Of a stretch of DNA of 35,340 nucleotides, positions 1 to 7,797 are shown piece after piece. The translations under genes and the position numbers were made by a program. The notes beneath the pieces were generated by a model. The model was not told where the DNA came from, did not search any database, and saw only the letters and a list, made by a program, of their open reading frames with translations. The DNA is taken from the NCBI GenBank assembly GCA_029263125.1, contig JAJCYD010000019.1:1-35340 (forward strand), given 5' to 3'. Within the stretch, counting starts at the first letter, position 1; every line of letters begins with the position of its first letter. Origin of the DNA: Solirubrobacteraceae bacterium (GTDB lineage: Bacteria > Actinomycetota > Thermoleophilia > Solirubrobacterales > Solirubrobacteraceae).

Positions 1-1
1 A

Positions 2-145
2 TGGCAAATCGCAGGCTCCGCACGCATCCCCCTCCAAGACATGCTCAAACTCGACCACCTCTACGTCACCAACTGGACACTCTGGGGCGACATCAAAATC
101 CTCCTACGCACCATCCCCTACGTCCTCACCCAACGAGGCCAGTGA
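2..145 (+). CDS. Sugar transferase (WcaJ/WbaP-type), C-terminal fragment
   Basis: This is the 3' end of a gene that begins before the window; only 47 codons are visible. The reading frame starting at base 2 ends at TGA 143-145. It contains 'LKLDHLYVTNWTLWGDIKI' followed by 'LLRTIPYVL', the classic C-terminal end of bacterial polyprenyl-phosphate hexose-1-phosphate transferases. In such proteins the LDxxYVxNWSLWxDxxILxRT signature closes the catalytic domain. The family loads the first sugar phosphate onto undecaprenyl phosphate at the inner membrane for exopolysaccharide or O-glycan synthesis. The ATG at base 1 is in a different frame and is not this gene's start. The family call is firm; the sugar and pathway cannot be told from this fragment. 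Confidence 0.85.
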   Translation, partial: WQIAGSARIPLQDMLKLDHLYVTNWTLWGDIKILLRTIPYVLTQRGQ

Positions 146-216
146 CCGCCAGGCCGGCGCGCGACAGGCTCCGCGGCCGTCGGACGCAGACTGTCAGCGC
201 ACGGCGCCCAGCTGCG

Positions 217-222
217 TAGATT
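217..222 (+). promoter_or_regulatory. -10 hexamer TAGATT, leaderless promoter
   Basis: TAGATT lies 5 nt before the ATG at 228, and no Shine-Dalgarno sequence is present. The same hexamer occurs 6 nt before the GTG of the glycosyltransferase that starts at 22425 on the minus strand. A convincing -35 was not found. Confidence 0.5.
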
Positions 223-227
223 GCTGT

Positions 228-665
228 ATGCACCGCCTGCTCACAGTGCTCGTCGTCATCGCGCTGCTCGCCATGCCGTCCGCGGCCTCCGCTCGGTCGG
301 ACGCCACGAATGCGCCGCCCGGCAACTCGGCGATCGACGAGTATCTCGAGACGGTGCCCGGCGCCACCGGCAACCGGGCTCCGGGCCAAGCCGGCGACGG
401 TGGCCTCACGGCGGCACAGCGGGCGCGACTGGAGCGCCAGGGGGCTGACGGCAAGGCCCTCGCCGACGCGATCGACGCCACCGCGCCGAAGCGGACGAAG
501 CCCGCTGCGGACCTCACGGGGACAGGCCGCGCGCCGATCGGATCGGTGCTCGACATCGCCGCCGGCCGCGATGGGGGGATGGGCCTGCTGCTGCCCGCGA
601 TCCTGCTCATCGTCCTGCTCGGCGCCATCACCCTCGCGGTGCTGCGCCGTCGCTCCGCGTCCTGA
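228..665 (+). CDS. Secreted/membrane-anchored hypothetical protein
   Basis: The 145-residue protein has an N-terminal signal peptide (about residues 1-22, hydrophobic 'LLTVLVVIALLAMPSAASA'). A polar Ala/Gly/Asp-rich ectodomain follows (about 23-115). The end is one transmembrane helix ('LLLPAILLIVLLGAITLAVL') and a short basic tail (RRRSAS). This is the layout of a type I membrane protein with the ectodomain outside and the basic tail in the cytoplasm. No enzymatic motif is visible and the family is not recognised. The ATG at 228 is preceded by a TAGATT hexamer 5 nt upstream and has no ribosome binding site, so the mRNA is probably leaderless. The stop codon lies inside a 20-bp tandem duplication. 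Confidence 0.75.
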   Translation: MHRLLTVLVVIALLAMPSAASARSDATNAPPGNSAIDEYLETVPGATGNRAPGQAGDGGLTAAQRARLERQGADGKALADAIDATAPKRTKPAADLTGTGRAPIGSVLDIAAGRDGGMGLLLPAILLIVLLGAITLAVLRRRSAS

Positions 666-688
666 TCGGTCGCTCCGCGTCCTGATCG
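649..688 (+). repeat. 20-bp perfect tandem duplication across a stop codon
   Basis: The 20-mer GTCGCTCCGCGTCCTGATCG occurs at 649-668 and again at 669-688 with no spacer. The first copy encodes the last residues and the TGA stop (663-665) of the preceding gene; the second copy is entirely non-coding. It looks like a recent slippage duplication. Confidence 0.9.
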
Positions 689-751
689 TCGACCTGACCG
701 GGAGTGCCCGGCGCCCCGCAGAATCTGCGCGGCGCCGGGTCGGCCCTCGTC

Positions 752-1609
752 TCAGCTACCGCCGGTGATGCAGCGGAAGCTTGTCGATGTGCCCAGCGGC
801 TTGTTGCCGAACCCGCCGCCATCGCTCACCGTGGTGTAGGCCGGAGTGTTGAGCAGGCCCACGATCCCCTCGGTGACTGTCGTGTCCGCGCTCATCTCGC
901 CGCCGCCGAGGTCGATGCCCGCCATCGCGCGGGCACCCGCGAGCACGTCCGGCGGGACCAGCCGGCGGCCCGAGCCGGCGCACTCCGTGGCGGCATCGCC
1001 GAAGTTCTTCGCGCCGCGCGGCGCGGTCTCCAGGCAGCCACCTCCGGCGAGGACGGTGTTCGTCGGGCAGACGCCGTTGAGCACGCCGGCGCCGCCGGCT
1101 GCCACGACAGCCTGCACTGCCTTGGTCGCGGCCTGCGTGACGATCTCGTCGGCGTTGAGACTGTCCACCCGATCGGCGTTCAGCCCGACGGCGACGGCAG
1201 TGGCGTTGGTGACGAACGGGGCCGTCTTGGGCTGAGGCGTGCGAATGCTGTTGCCGGCCTGCAAGATGCCGATGACCGGGCTCGTCTTGGCCTGGAAGTC
1301 AAACGCCTTGCCGCTTGAGAGGTTGTTGACGCGGATGCAGGGGGTGCTCTTCTTCGGGTCCGCGGGCGCCGAGGTGTCCAGGCTCGATCGGCAGCCGTAG
1401 ATCGCCCCTCCCCCAGCTCCCTTGTTGGATTGACGGGTCCCGTAGGCGTCCTTGCCCGTCTTGGCGATGATCTGCGTCTCCTTCGTCGCATCGCCGCTGG
1501 TGGGGTTGCGGATCCCCTCGCGGATCTCGTCGCGGGTGTCGGCGAACGCCAATGGCGCCGCCAGCAGGGACAGCATTCCGATGGCGATAATGATCGTGCG
1601 GCGAGACAT
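752..1609 (-). CDS. Secreted protein with NADRVDSLNADEI segment
   Basis: The ATG at 1609 was chosen over upstream in-frame starts because AGGAGGAAC precedes it and because 'TIIIAIGMLSLLAAPLAFA' is then a well-formed signal peptide. The 285-residue product is exported. The mature part is Gly/Ala/Thr-rich. It contains 'VGLNADRVDSLNADEIV', a segment type (NADxxDxLxADxI) that I associate with secreted proteins of Solirubrobacterales. It also has six Cys outside the signal peptide that could form disulfides (for example 'YGCRSS', 'TPCIRV', 'GGCLET', 'TECAG', 'RCITGG'). No catalytic motif is seen, so the function is unknown. It is divergent from purC. Confidence 0.8.
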   Translation of the reverse strand: MSRRTIIIAIGMLSLLAAPLAFADTRDEIREGIRNPTSGDATKETQIIAKTGKDAYGTRQSNKGAGGGAIYGCRSSLDTSAPADPKKSTPCIRVNNLSSGKAFDFQAKTSPVIGILQAGNSIRTPQPKTAPFVTNATAVAVGLNADRVDSLNADEIVTQAATKAVQAVVAAGGAGVLNGVCPTNTVLAGGGCLETAPRGAKNFGDAATECAGSGRRLVPPDVLAGARAMAGIDLGGGEMSADTTVTEGIVGLLNTPAYTTVSDGGGFGNKPLGTSTSFRCITGGS

Positions 1610-1710
1610 GGTTCCTCCTGATTCGTGTGGGTTTCCATTCGCAACACAGCCGCAGACCCCTTCGATGCGGGCAAGCCGGCCGGGGCTGATGAAGCAGCCG
1701 GGTCCGTTGG

Positions 1711-1716
1711 TAGCCT
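1711..1716 (+). promoter_or_regulatory. -10 hexamer TAGCCT, leaderless purC promoter
   Basis: TAGCCT is followed by 7 nt and then the GTG start of purC at 1724. The identical hexamer sits 6 nt before tRNA-Val. It is the likely promoter of the purC-S-Q-L operon. Confidence 0.6.
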
Positions 1717-1723
1717 GCGGCGG

Positions 1724-2599
1724 GTGTCGACCGTCGCCACACTCCCGCACATCGCCTCCGGCAAGGTTCGCGACCTGTATGAGCTCGACGACCGCCTGCT
1801 GATGGTGGCCTCCGACCGGATCTCAACATACGACGTCGTGCATCCGACGCCGATCCCAGACAAGGGCAAGGTGCTGACCGGCCTGTCGGTCTTCTGGTTT
1901 GCGCTGACCGAAAAGATCGTCGCAAACCACCTGCTTTCCAGCAAGGCTGGCGTGCCCGCGGAGGTGCGCGGCCGCGCACTCGCCGTGCGCCGGCTGGACA
2001 TGCTGCCGGTCGAGTGCGTCGTACGCGGGTACCTCACCGGATCGGGTTGGAAGGACTACCAGGCGACCGGCGCCGTCGCCGGGATCTCGTTGCCCGAGGG
2101 GCTGCGCGACTCCGAGCGCCTGCCCGAGCCGATCTTCACCCCGTCGACGAAGGCCGACGTCGGACACGACGAGACGATCGACTTCGACCGCGCCGCGGAG
2201 ATCGTCGGCGACCGCGCGGTGATGGAGCGGCTGCGCGACCTCTCGATCGCGCTCTATGCGCGCGCGGCAGACCACGCGGCCTCGCGTGGCGTGATCCTCG
2301 CCGACACGAAGTTCGAGTTCGGCCACGACGCCGACGGCGTGCTGCGCGTCGGCGACGAGGTGCTCACACCCGACTCCTCGCGCTTCTGGCCAGCCGACAC
2401 CTACGAGGTCGGCCGCCCGCAGCCGAGCTTCGACAAGCAGTACGTGCGCGATTGGGCGTCGAACACCGGCTGGGACAAGAAGCCGCCGGCCCCCGAGATC
2501 CCCGGCGACGTCGTCGCCGGCACGCGCGAGCGCTACGTCGAGGCCTACGAGAAGATCACCGGCGAGTCCTTCGACATCTGGCTCGCGAGCGTGGCGTGA
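1724..2599 (+). CDS. purC: SAICAR synthase (phosphoribosylaminoimidazole-succinocarboxamide synthase)
   Basis: The enzyme catalyses ATP-dependent ligation of aspartate to CAIR, the eighth step of IMP synthesis, in the cytosol. The N-terminal nucleotide-binding hairpin 'ASGKVRDLYELDDRLLMVAS' and 'DRISTYDVV' are present. They are followed by the family signatures 'VECVVRGYLTGSGWKDYQ', 'ADTKFEFG' and 'DEVLTPDSSRFWPADTYEVG'. The frame is open from 1625, but the 33 upstream residues match nothing in the family. The GTG at 1724 gives 291 residues, a normal length, and has TAGCCT 7 nt upstream. The TGA overlaps the GTG of purS (GTGA), so the two are translationally coupled. purC heads the purC-S-Q-L operon. 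Confidence 0.95.
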   Translation: MSTVATLPHIASGKVRDLYELDDRLLMVASDRISTYDVVHPTPIPDKGKVLTGLSVFWFALTEKIVANHLLSSKAGVPAEVRGRALAVRRLDMLPVECVVRGYLTGSGWKDYQATGAVAGISLPEGLRDSERLPEPIFTPSTKADVGHDETIDFDRAAEIVGDRAVMERLRDLSIALYARAADHAASRGVILADTKFEFGHDADGVLRVGDEVLTPDSSRFWPADTYEVGRPQPSFDKQYVRDWASNTGWDKKPPAPEIPGDVVAGTRERYVEAYEKITGESFDIWLASVA

Positions 2600-2829
2600 C
2601 GCGCGCGCGCGTGCTGGTTCGCCCGAAGGCGGGGATTCTCGATCCTCAGGGGGTGGCCGTCGAGCGAGCGCTGCCGGCGCTCGGCTTCTCCGGCGTGGCG
2701 AACGTCCACGTCGGCCGCTTGATCGAGCTTGACGTCGAGGACCCATCGCAGCTTCAGGCGATGTGCGAGAAGCTGCTGGTGAATCCGCTGATCGAGGACT
2801 ACGAGATCCTCGAAGACGCCTCCGCCTGA
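2596..2829 (+). CDS. purS: FGAM synthase subunit PurS
   Basis: PurS is the small subunit that bridges PurQ and PurL in the three-component formylglycinamidine ribonucleotide synthase. The 77-residue protein begins at a GTG that overlaps the purC stop. It has the family's β-rich plan: 'ARVLVRPKAGILDPQGVAVE' at the N-terminus, 'GRLIELDV' in the middle and 'LLVNPLIEDYEI' near the end. The length is typical (about 80 residues). It ends one base before the GTG of purQ, which fits production of the subunits from one transcript. Confidence 0.95.
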   Translation: MTRARVLVRPKAGILDPQGVAVERALPALGFSGVANVHVGRLIELDVEDPSQLQAMCEKLLVNPLIEDYEILEDASA

Positions 2830-2830
2830 C

Positions 2831-3499
2831 GTGCGCTTCGGAGTCATCCGCTTTCCGGGCTCGTGCGACGAGACCGACGCCGTGCTGGCCTGTGAGCGCG
2901 TGCCGGGCTGTAGCGCCACGCTGCTATGGCACGGCGACGCCGACCTGCACGGCGTCGATGCGGTCGTCGTGCCGGGCGGCTTCTCCTACGGCGACTACCT
3001 GCGCGTCGGCGCGATCGCGCGCTTCTCGCCGGTCATGGAGTCGGTGATCGCCTTCTCAGAAGAGGGCGGGCTCGTGCTCGGGATCTGCAACGGCTTTCAG
3101 GTGCTCTGCGAGGCGGGCCTGCTGCCGGGAGCGCTGCTGCCCAACGAGGGCCTGCGCTTCCTCTGCCGCCAGGTCGACGTCGAGGTCGTGCGCTCGAGCA
3201 TGCCGTTCACCGCCGACTGCTTCCCGGGCGAACGCCTGTCGATCCCTGTGAAGCACACGACCGGCCGCTACTACGCGCCACCAGCCGAGCTTGAGTCCTT
3301 GCACGCACATGGACAGATCGTCCTGAAGTACGCCGCCGGGCACAACCCCAACGGGTCGCTGGACGACGTCGCGGGCGTGACCAACCAGGCCGGCAACGTG
3401 CTCGGGCTGATGCCCCACCCCGAGCACGCCGTCGATCCGCTGACCGGGTCGCGCGACGGCCTGAAGCTCTTCCTCTCGATGGCCCATGCGCACGGTTGA
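2831..3499 (+). CDS. purQ: FGAM synthase glutaminase subunit PurQ
   Basis: PurQ is a class I glutamine amidotransferase that releases ammonia from glutamine and channels it to PurL. The nucleophile Cys86 lies in 'VLGICNGFQVL'. The His and Glu of the triad are in 'MPHPEHAVDP' (His196, Glu198). 'VVVPGGFSYGDYLRVGA' is the expected oxyanion-side motif. The protein is 222 residues, standard for stand-alone PurQ, and starts at a GTG one base after the purS stop. Its last 14 bases overlap the start of purL. Confidence 0.96.
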   Translation: MRFGVIRFPGSCDETDAVLACERVPGCSATLLWHGDADLHGVDAVVVPGGFSYGDYLRVGAIARFSPVMESVIAFSEEGGLVLGICNGFQVLCEAGLLPGALLPNEGLRFLCRQVDVEVVRSSMPFTADCFPGERLSIPVKHTTGRYYAPPAELESLHAHGQIVLKYAAGHNPNGSLDDVAGVTNQAGNVLGLMPHPEHAVDPLTGSRDGLKLFLSMAHAHG

Positions 3500-5669
3500 C
3501 CGCGCGCTCGCGCTCGGGCTCACCGAGGCCGAGTTCGCCCTCGTCTGCGCGAAGCTCGATCGCGAGCCCAACGAGGTCGAGCTCGCGGTCTTCTCGCTGA
3601 TGTGGAGCGAGCACTGCGCGTACAAGCACTCCAAGAAGCTCCTGCGCCAGCTGCCCAGCGAGGGGCCGCGACTGGCCATGGGGCCGGGCGAGAACGCGGG
3701 CGCGGTGACCGTCGGCGACGGCTACGTGCTCGCCTTCAAGGTCGAGTCACACAACCATCCCTCCGCGGTCGAGCCCTTCCAGGGCGCCGCGACCGGCGTC
3801 GGCGGCATCCTGCGAGACATCTTCGCGATCGGCGCTCGGCCGATCGCGATCCTGGACTCGCTGCGCTTCGGGGACCCCGAGTCGGTGCGCACGCGCTACC
3901 TGCTCGACCACGCCGTCGGCGGCATCGGCCACTACGGCAACTCGATCGGCGTGCCGACCATCGGCGGCGAGGTCTACTTCGAGGGACCCTACGAGCAGAA
4001 CTGCCTCGTCAACGCGATGGCGCTGGGCCTCGCTCGTGCCGACGGCCTGATCCGCAGCGCGGCCTCCGGGGTCGGCAACGCGCTGATCCTGTTCGGCGCC
4101 GCAACCGGCCGCGACGGGATCGGCGGCGCGTCGGTGCTCGCCTCAGCCGAGCTCGGCGAGGAGGATGCGGCCAAGCGCCCGACCGTGCAGGTCGGCGATC
4201 CGTTCGCCGAGAAGAAGCTGCTCGAGTGCTCGCTGGAGCTGCTGGATCGCGGCCTGCTCGTCGCGCTGCAGGATCTCGGCGCGGCCGGACTATCGTCGTC
4301 GTCGGCGGAGATGGCCTCCAAGGGCGAGGTCGGTCTGGACATCGACGTGTCGCGCGTGCCCCTGCGCGAGGCGGGCATGGAGCCGTGGGAGATCATGGTC
4401 TCCGAGTCCCAGGAGCGGATGCTGTGCGTCACCGACCCCGAGACCGTCGCCGCCGTGCTCGCGGTCTGCGAAAAGTGGGAGGTGCACGGCACGGTCATCG
4501 GCTCGGTGACCGAGGAGCGGGTGCTGCGCGTGCTCGACGGCGATGCGATGGTCGGGGAGATGCCCGTCGAGGCGCTCGTCGACGACTGCCCGTTGTATGA
4601 CCTGACGCCGTCGCCGCCGACATCGGCCCTGTATCCGGCGCCGCCGTGCGTGCTGGGCGCGGACGTCACCGACCCGCGGGAGATCCTGCTGGCGCTGCTG
4701 GCCTCGCCGAACATCGCTTCGCGGCGCCCGCTGTTTGAGCAGTACGACTGCATCGTGCAGTCACGAACGGTGCGCCGGCCCGAACAGGCCGACGCGGCCG
4801 TGCTCGCGATGCCGGGCGGCGGCGCGATCGCCGTCTCGATCGACGGCTCGGGCCGCCGCGTGGCCTGCGACCCCTACACCGGCACGGTCGAAGCGGTCCT
4901 GGAGTGCACCGCGAACCTCGCCTGCTGTGGCGCTGAGCCGCTGGGCCTGACCAACTGCCTGAACTTCGGCAATCCCGAGAAGCCGCACATCGCCTGGCAG
5001 CTGACGGAGTCCATCCGCGGCCTGGCCGACGCGTGCCGTGCGCTGGAGGTGCCCGTGGTTGGCGGGAACGTCTCGCTCTACAACGAGAGCGGCGGCGGCC
5101 CGATCTACCCGACGCCGGTCGTCGGCATGGTCGGCGAGCTGCCGGACGCGGCGCGTGCCGGCCGGTCGGGCTTCGCCGTCGCAGGCGACCTCGTCGGCTT
5201 CGCCGGGCCATTTCGACCGTCGCTGCCGGGCTCGGAGCTGGCGAAGCTGCGCGGCGAGGAGCTGCCGTCCTCGCTGCCGCCACTGGACATCGCGGCGCTG
5301 CGAGCGGCGCAGCGCGCGATCTTCGAAGCCGTGCGCGCGGGAGCGCTTGCTAGCGCCCACGATGTCGCCGAGGGTGGCTTCCTCGTGGCGCTGGCGGAGT
5401 GTTGCCTTGCCGGCGGCGTCGGCGCCGTGCTCGACCTGGGCGCGACCGATGACCTGGAGCGGACGCTGTTCGGCGAATCACCCGGCTCGGGCTTCGTCGT
5501 CTCCGGGTCCCCGGACGCGCTCGCCGCGGTCGGCGAGCTCGTCGATCTGGATGTCTTCGGCACGATCGGCGGGGACGTGCTTGACGTCACGAGCGGCAGG
5601 GCCCGGGTGGTCGTCTCGCTAGACGACCTGCGTGGGGCACACAGCGCGCTCGCCCCGCTGTTTCCCTAA
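3486..5669 (+). CDS. purL: FGAM synthase catalytic subunit PurL (small type)
   Basis: PurL converts FGAR, ATP and PurQ-derived ammonia to FGAM. The 727-residue length marks the small PurL type that needs PurS and PurQ, both encoded just upstream. Signatures seen are 'LMWSEHCAYKHSKKLL' near residue 45 (active-site His), 'FKVESHNHPSAVEPFQGAAT', 'GGILRDIFAIGARPIA' and 'DLGAAGLSSSSAEMASKG'. In the second AIRS-like half they are 'TNCLNFGNPEKP' and 'VVGGNVSLYNE'. The start ATG lies inside purQ (14-bp overlap). The gene closes the purC-S-Q-L operon; a 170-bp gap with a large palindrome separates it from the next gene. Confidence 0.96.
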   Translation: MRTVDRALALGLTEAEFALVCAKLDREPNEVELAVFSLMWSEHCAYKHSKKLLRQLPSEGPRLAMGPGENAGAVTVGDGYVLAFKVESHNHPSAVEPFQGAATGVGGILRDIFAIGARPIAILDSLRFGDPESVRTRYLLDHAVGGIGHYGNSIGVPTIGGEVYFEGPYEQNCLVNAMALGLARADGLIRSAASGVGNALILFGAATGRDGIGGASVLASAELGEEDAAKRPTVQVGDPFAEKKLLECSLELLDRGLLVALQDLGAAGLSSSSAEMASKGEVGLDIDVSRVPLREAGMEPWEIMVSESQERMLCVTDPETVAAVLAVCEKWEVHGTVIGSVTEERVLRVLDGDAMVGEMPVEALVDDCPLYDLTPSPPTSALYPAPPCVLGADVTDPREILLALLASPNIASRRPLFEQYDCIVQSRTVRRPEQADAAVLAMPGGGAIAVSIDGSGRRVACDPYTGTVEAVLECTANLACCGAEPLGLTNCLNFGNPEKPHIAWQLTESIRGLADACRALEVPVVGGNVSLYNESGGGPIYPTPVVGMVGELPDAARAGRSGFAVAGDLVGFAGPFRPSLPGSELAKLRGEELPSSLPPLDIAALRAAQRAIFEAVRAGALASAHDVAEGGFLVALAECCLAGGVGAVLDLGATDDLERTLFGESPGSGFVVSGSPDALAAVGELVDLDVFGTIGGDVLDVTSGRARVVVSLDDLRGAHSALAPLFP

Positions 5670-5797
5670 TCGCCCGCCCGCCCGCCGGGCCATTCGCACG
5701 CGATCTGTGCCCAAACGCGCGCGGCTTGTGCCGTGCGGCGCGTGATGTTGTGCCAATTCAGCCTGCGGGGCCGTGCGGTCAGTGGTGGTCATTCAGG

Positions 5798-5841
5798 ATG
5801 AGTAGCACCGGATAGCACGCGTGCTATCACCGGCTACTCAT
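5798..5841 (+). promoter_or_regulatory. 44-bp nested palindrome with four 10-bp-phased half-sites (probable RHH operator)
   Basis: The core GATAGCACGCGTGCTATC (5811-5828) is a perfect 18-bp palindrome. On both sides comes the same ACCG tetramer, then the outer arms ATGAGTAGC (5798-5806) and GCTACTCAT (5833-5841), which are perfect inverted repeats. The four TAGC/GCTA cores begin at 5803, 5813, 5823 and 5833, exactly one DNA turn apart. The outer right arm includes the first two bases of the start codon of the RHH gene (ATG 5840-5842). Ribbon-helix-helix proteins bind arrays of such half-sites cooperatively. The position predicts autorepression of the RHH-purF-GNAT operon. Confidence 0.85.
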
Positions 5842-6358
5842 GCCAGAAGAGCAACCCCTCAACTTCCTCGCGGCAGACGACGATGACGGCGACATCATCG
5901 CGTCGAGGATCGAGCTCGAGAAGATCCCGCGCCGGCTGTGGGAGCAGACGCTGGCGCCGCTGCACTACCAGGAGCGCTACGAGGTCGCCCGGAGGATCTC
6001 CGACGAGGAGCTTCGAGGCGCAGGGCTCGAGCTCGCCTACGAGATGGACTCAGCGGATGTCGCTCGGCGGCGCGAGCGCCTGGAGGCGCAGGGTCAAGCG
6101 CGGCGCGCCGGTGCTCCGCTGCCCACGCCGGACGCCGACCACGCAACCGCCCGGTCGTCGCCGCAGCTCAACTTCCGCCTGCGCCACGACGATCACGCGC
6201 GGCTGAAGGAGGCCGCTGCCGCCGCCGGCATGAGGCCGACGACGCTGGCCCGGGCGCTGGTGCTCAACGGCGTCGCGATGATCTTGCGCGAGCGCGACGC
6301 CGGCCGCGACCCATCCCGCGGTTCGCCGCCGAACCGCGGGCTATCCTTTCGGGAGTGA
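5840..6358 (+). CDS. Ribbon-helix-helix transcriptional regulator lying between purL and purF
   Basis: This 172-residue protein has an acidic, charged N-terminal region (about 1-105). Its C-terminal segment, near 110-155, fits a ribbon-helix-helix DNA-binding domain. The β-strand is 'SPQLNFRLRHDDHARLKEA', helix A runs through 'KEAAAAAG', the turn is 'MRPTT' and helix B is 'LARALVLNGVAMIL'. RHH proteins are dimeric repressors. The start codon sits on the edge of a 44-bp palindrome with four phased half-sites, as expected for autoregulation. The stop overlaps the purF GTG (GTGA), placing the regulator in one operon with purF and the GNAT gene. I infer a role in purine gene control. A decayed mobile-element regulator (MobC-like RHH) is an alternative. 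The long N-terminal part is not recognised and could sense a ligand. Confidence 0.7.
   Translation: MPEEQPLNFLAADDDDGDIIASRIELEKIPRRLWEQTLAPLHYQERYEVARRISDEELRGAGLELAYEMDSADVARRRERLEAQGQARRAGAPLPTPDADHATARSSPQLNFRLRHDDHARLKEAAAAAGMRPTTLARALVLNGVAMILRERDAGRDPSRGSPPNRGLSFRE
6315..6340 (+). promoter_or_regulatory. Perfect 11-bp inverted repeat just upstream of the purF -10
   Basis: CCCGCGGTTCG (6315-6325) and CGAACCGCGGG (6330-6340) are perfect complements separated by 4 nt. The repeat lies inside the last codons of the RHH gene and occupies the -35 region of the TATCCT hexamer at 6342. It could be an operator for purF or an RNA hairpin. There is no T-run, so a classical terminator is unlikely. 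Confidence 0.6.
6342..6347 (+). promoter_or_regulatory. -10 hexamer TATCCT, internal leaderless purF promoter
   Basis: TATCCT is followed by 7 nt and the GTG start of purF at 6355. It would let purF be transcribed apart from the upstream regulator gene. Confidence 0.55.
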
Positions 6359-7797
6359 CCACGCTCGAAGGTCGCGATGGGCCGCGCGACGAGTGCGGCG
6401 TGTTCGGAATCTACGCCCCCGGACACGACGTCTCGCGACTGGCCTACTTCGCGCTGTACGCCCTACAGCACCGCGGACAGGAGTCCGCCGGGATCGCCGC
6501 CGCAGACGTCGGCGGGCACATCATGACCCTGCGCGAGCTGGGGCTCGTCAACCAGGTCTTCGACGAGCAGAAGCTGCGGGCCCTGGGCGGCGAGCTCGTG
6601 GTCGGACATGTGCGCTACTCGACGACCGGGTCAAACGGCTGGGACAACGCGCAGCCGATCCATCGCTCCGACCGCCGCGAGCTCGCGCTGGGCCACAACG
6701 GCAACCTCATCAACGCCGTCGAGCTGCACACCGAGCTGCGCGAGCGCGGCGTGAGCTTCCGCTCGACATCGGACTCGGAGATCATCGCGGCGCTGCTGGC
6801 CTCCCATGAGGCCGAGCGCATCGAGGACGCCGTCGCCGCGGTCATGCCGCGACTGCAGGGCGCCTTCTCGACGGTCCTGATGACCAAGGACACGCTCGTC
6901 GCCTTCCGCGACCCAGCCGGGCTGCGCCCCCTGGTGCTCGGCAGGATCGGCGAGCGCTATTGCGTGGCCAGCGAGTCGTGCGCACTGGACATCATCGGCG
7001 CGACCCGGGTGCGCGACGTGACGCCCGGCGAGATGGTGTGGATGAACGCCGACGGTCTGCACACCCGCCAGATCGTCACCGGCGCCCGCGAGGCCTTCTG
7101 CGTCTTCGAGTACATCTACTTCGCCCGGCCGGACTCGCGCATGGGTGGCGACGTCCTGCAGGCGATGCGCGGGCGGATGGGCGAGATCCTTGCGCGCGAG
7201 TCGCCGGCGCCCGGCGCTGATCTCGTGATCCCGGTGCCCGACTCCGGCGCGCCCGCCGCGCGTGGCTTCGCTCGCGCGAGCGGCCTGCCCCAGGACGACG
7301 GGCTGATCAAGAATCGCTACGTCGGCCGCACGTTCATCGAGCCGGGTCAGGAGCTGCGCAAGCACGGCCTGCGATTGAAGTTCAACCCGTTGCCGGAGAT
7401 CGTCGGTGGCAAGTCGATCGTCGTCGTCGATGACTCGATCGTGCGCGGCAACACGACCCGCCAGATCGTGCAGATGTTGCGCGACGCGGGCGCTCGCGAG
7501 GTCCACCTGCGCATTTCCGCGCCGCCGATCAAGCATCCGTGCCACTACGGGATCGACATGTCCACGCGCGAGGAGATGATCGCCCACGGCCGCACCGTGC
7601 AGGAGATCGCAGCCGAGCTGCATTGCGATTCGCTGGCCTACCTCTCCCTCGGCGGCGTGTACGAAGCGGTGCGCGGCTCGTCCGAACGCCACTGCGACGC
7701 GTGCTTCAGCGGCCGCTATCCGCTGGAGGGCACCGACGAAGCCAACGGCAAGTTCGCGCTCGAGCTGCCGCTGGTCGGCGGCGCCGCCATTCGGTGA
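6355..7797 (+). CDS. purF: Amidophosphoribosyltransferase
   Basis: PurF makes 5-phosphoribosylamine from PRPP and glutamine, the committed step of purine synthesis. With the GTG at 6355 the product has 480 residues. The N-terminal nucleophile is then Cys14 in 'PRDECGVFGIYAP', after a short propeptide that is cut off in this subclass. The glutaminase part shows 'LQHRGQESAGIA' and 'GHVRYSTTGSNGWDNAQPI'. The PRPP motif is 'SIVVVDDSIVRGNTTRQIV'. The C-terminal 'HCDACFSGRYPLE' resembles the Bacillus-type [4Fe-4S] enzymes. The frame is open further upstream but that part has no homology. The start overlaps the RHH stop and the TGA overlaps the GNAT GTG, so it is the middle gene of a three-gene operon with its own TATCCT hexamer. 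Confidence 0.96.
   Translation: MTTLEGRDGPRDECGVFGIYAPGHDVSRLAYFALYALQHRGQESAGIAAADVGGHIMTLRELGLVNQVFDEQKLRALGGELVVGHVRYSTTGSNGWDNAQPIHRSDRRELALGHNGNLINAVELHTELRERGVSFRSTSDSEIIAALLASHEAERIEDAVAAVMPRLQGAFSTVLMTKDTLVAFRDPAGLRPLVLGRIGERYCVASESCALDIIGATRVRDVTPGEMVWMNADGLHTRQIVTGAREAFCVFEYIYFARPDSRMGGDVLQAMRGRMGEILARESPAPGADLVIPVPDSGAPAARGFARASGLPQDDGLIKNRYVGRTFIEPGQELRKHGLRLKFNPLPEIVGGKSIVVVDDSIVRGNTTRQIVQMLRDAGAREVHLRISAPPIKHPCHYGIDMSTREEMIAHGRTVQEIAAELHCDSLAYLSLGGVYEAVRGSSERHCDACFSGRYPLEGTDEANGKFALELPLVGGAAIR

Noticed and set aside
5670-5797. GCCCG/CGGGC stem after purL as a terminator.
   Set aside because: The loop would be one base and no T-run follows.
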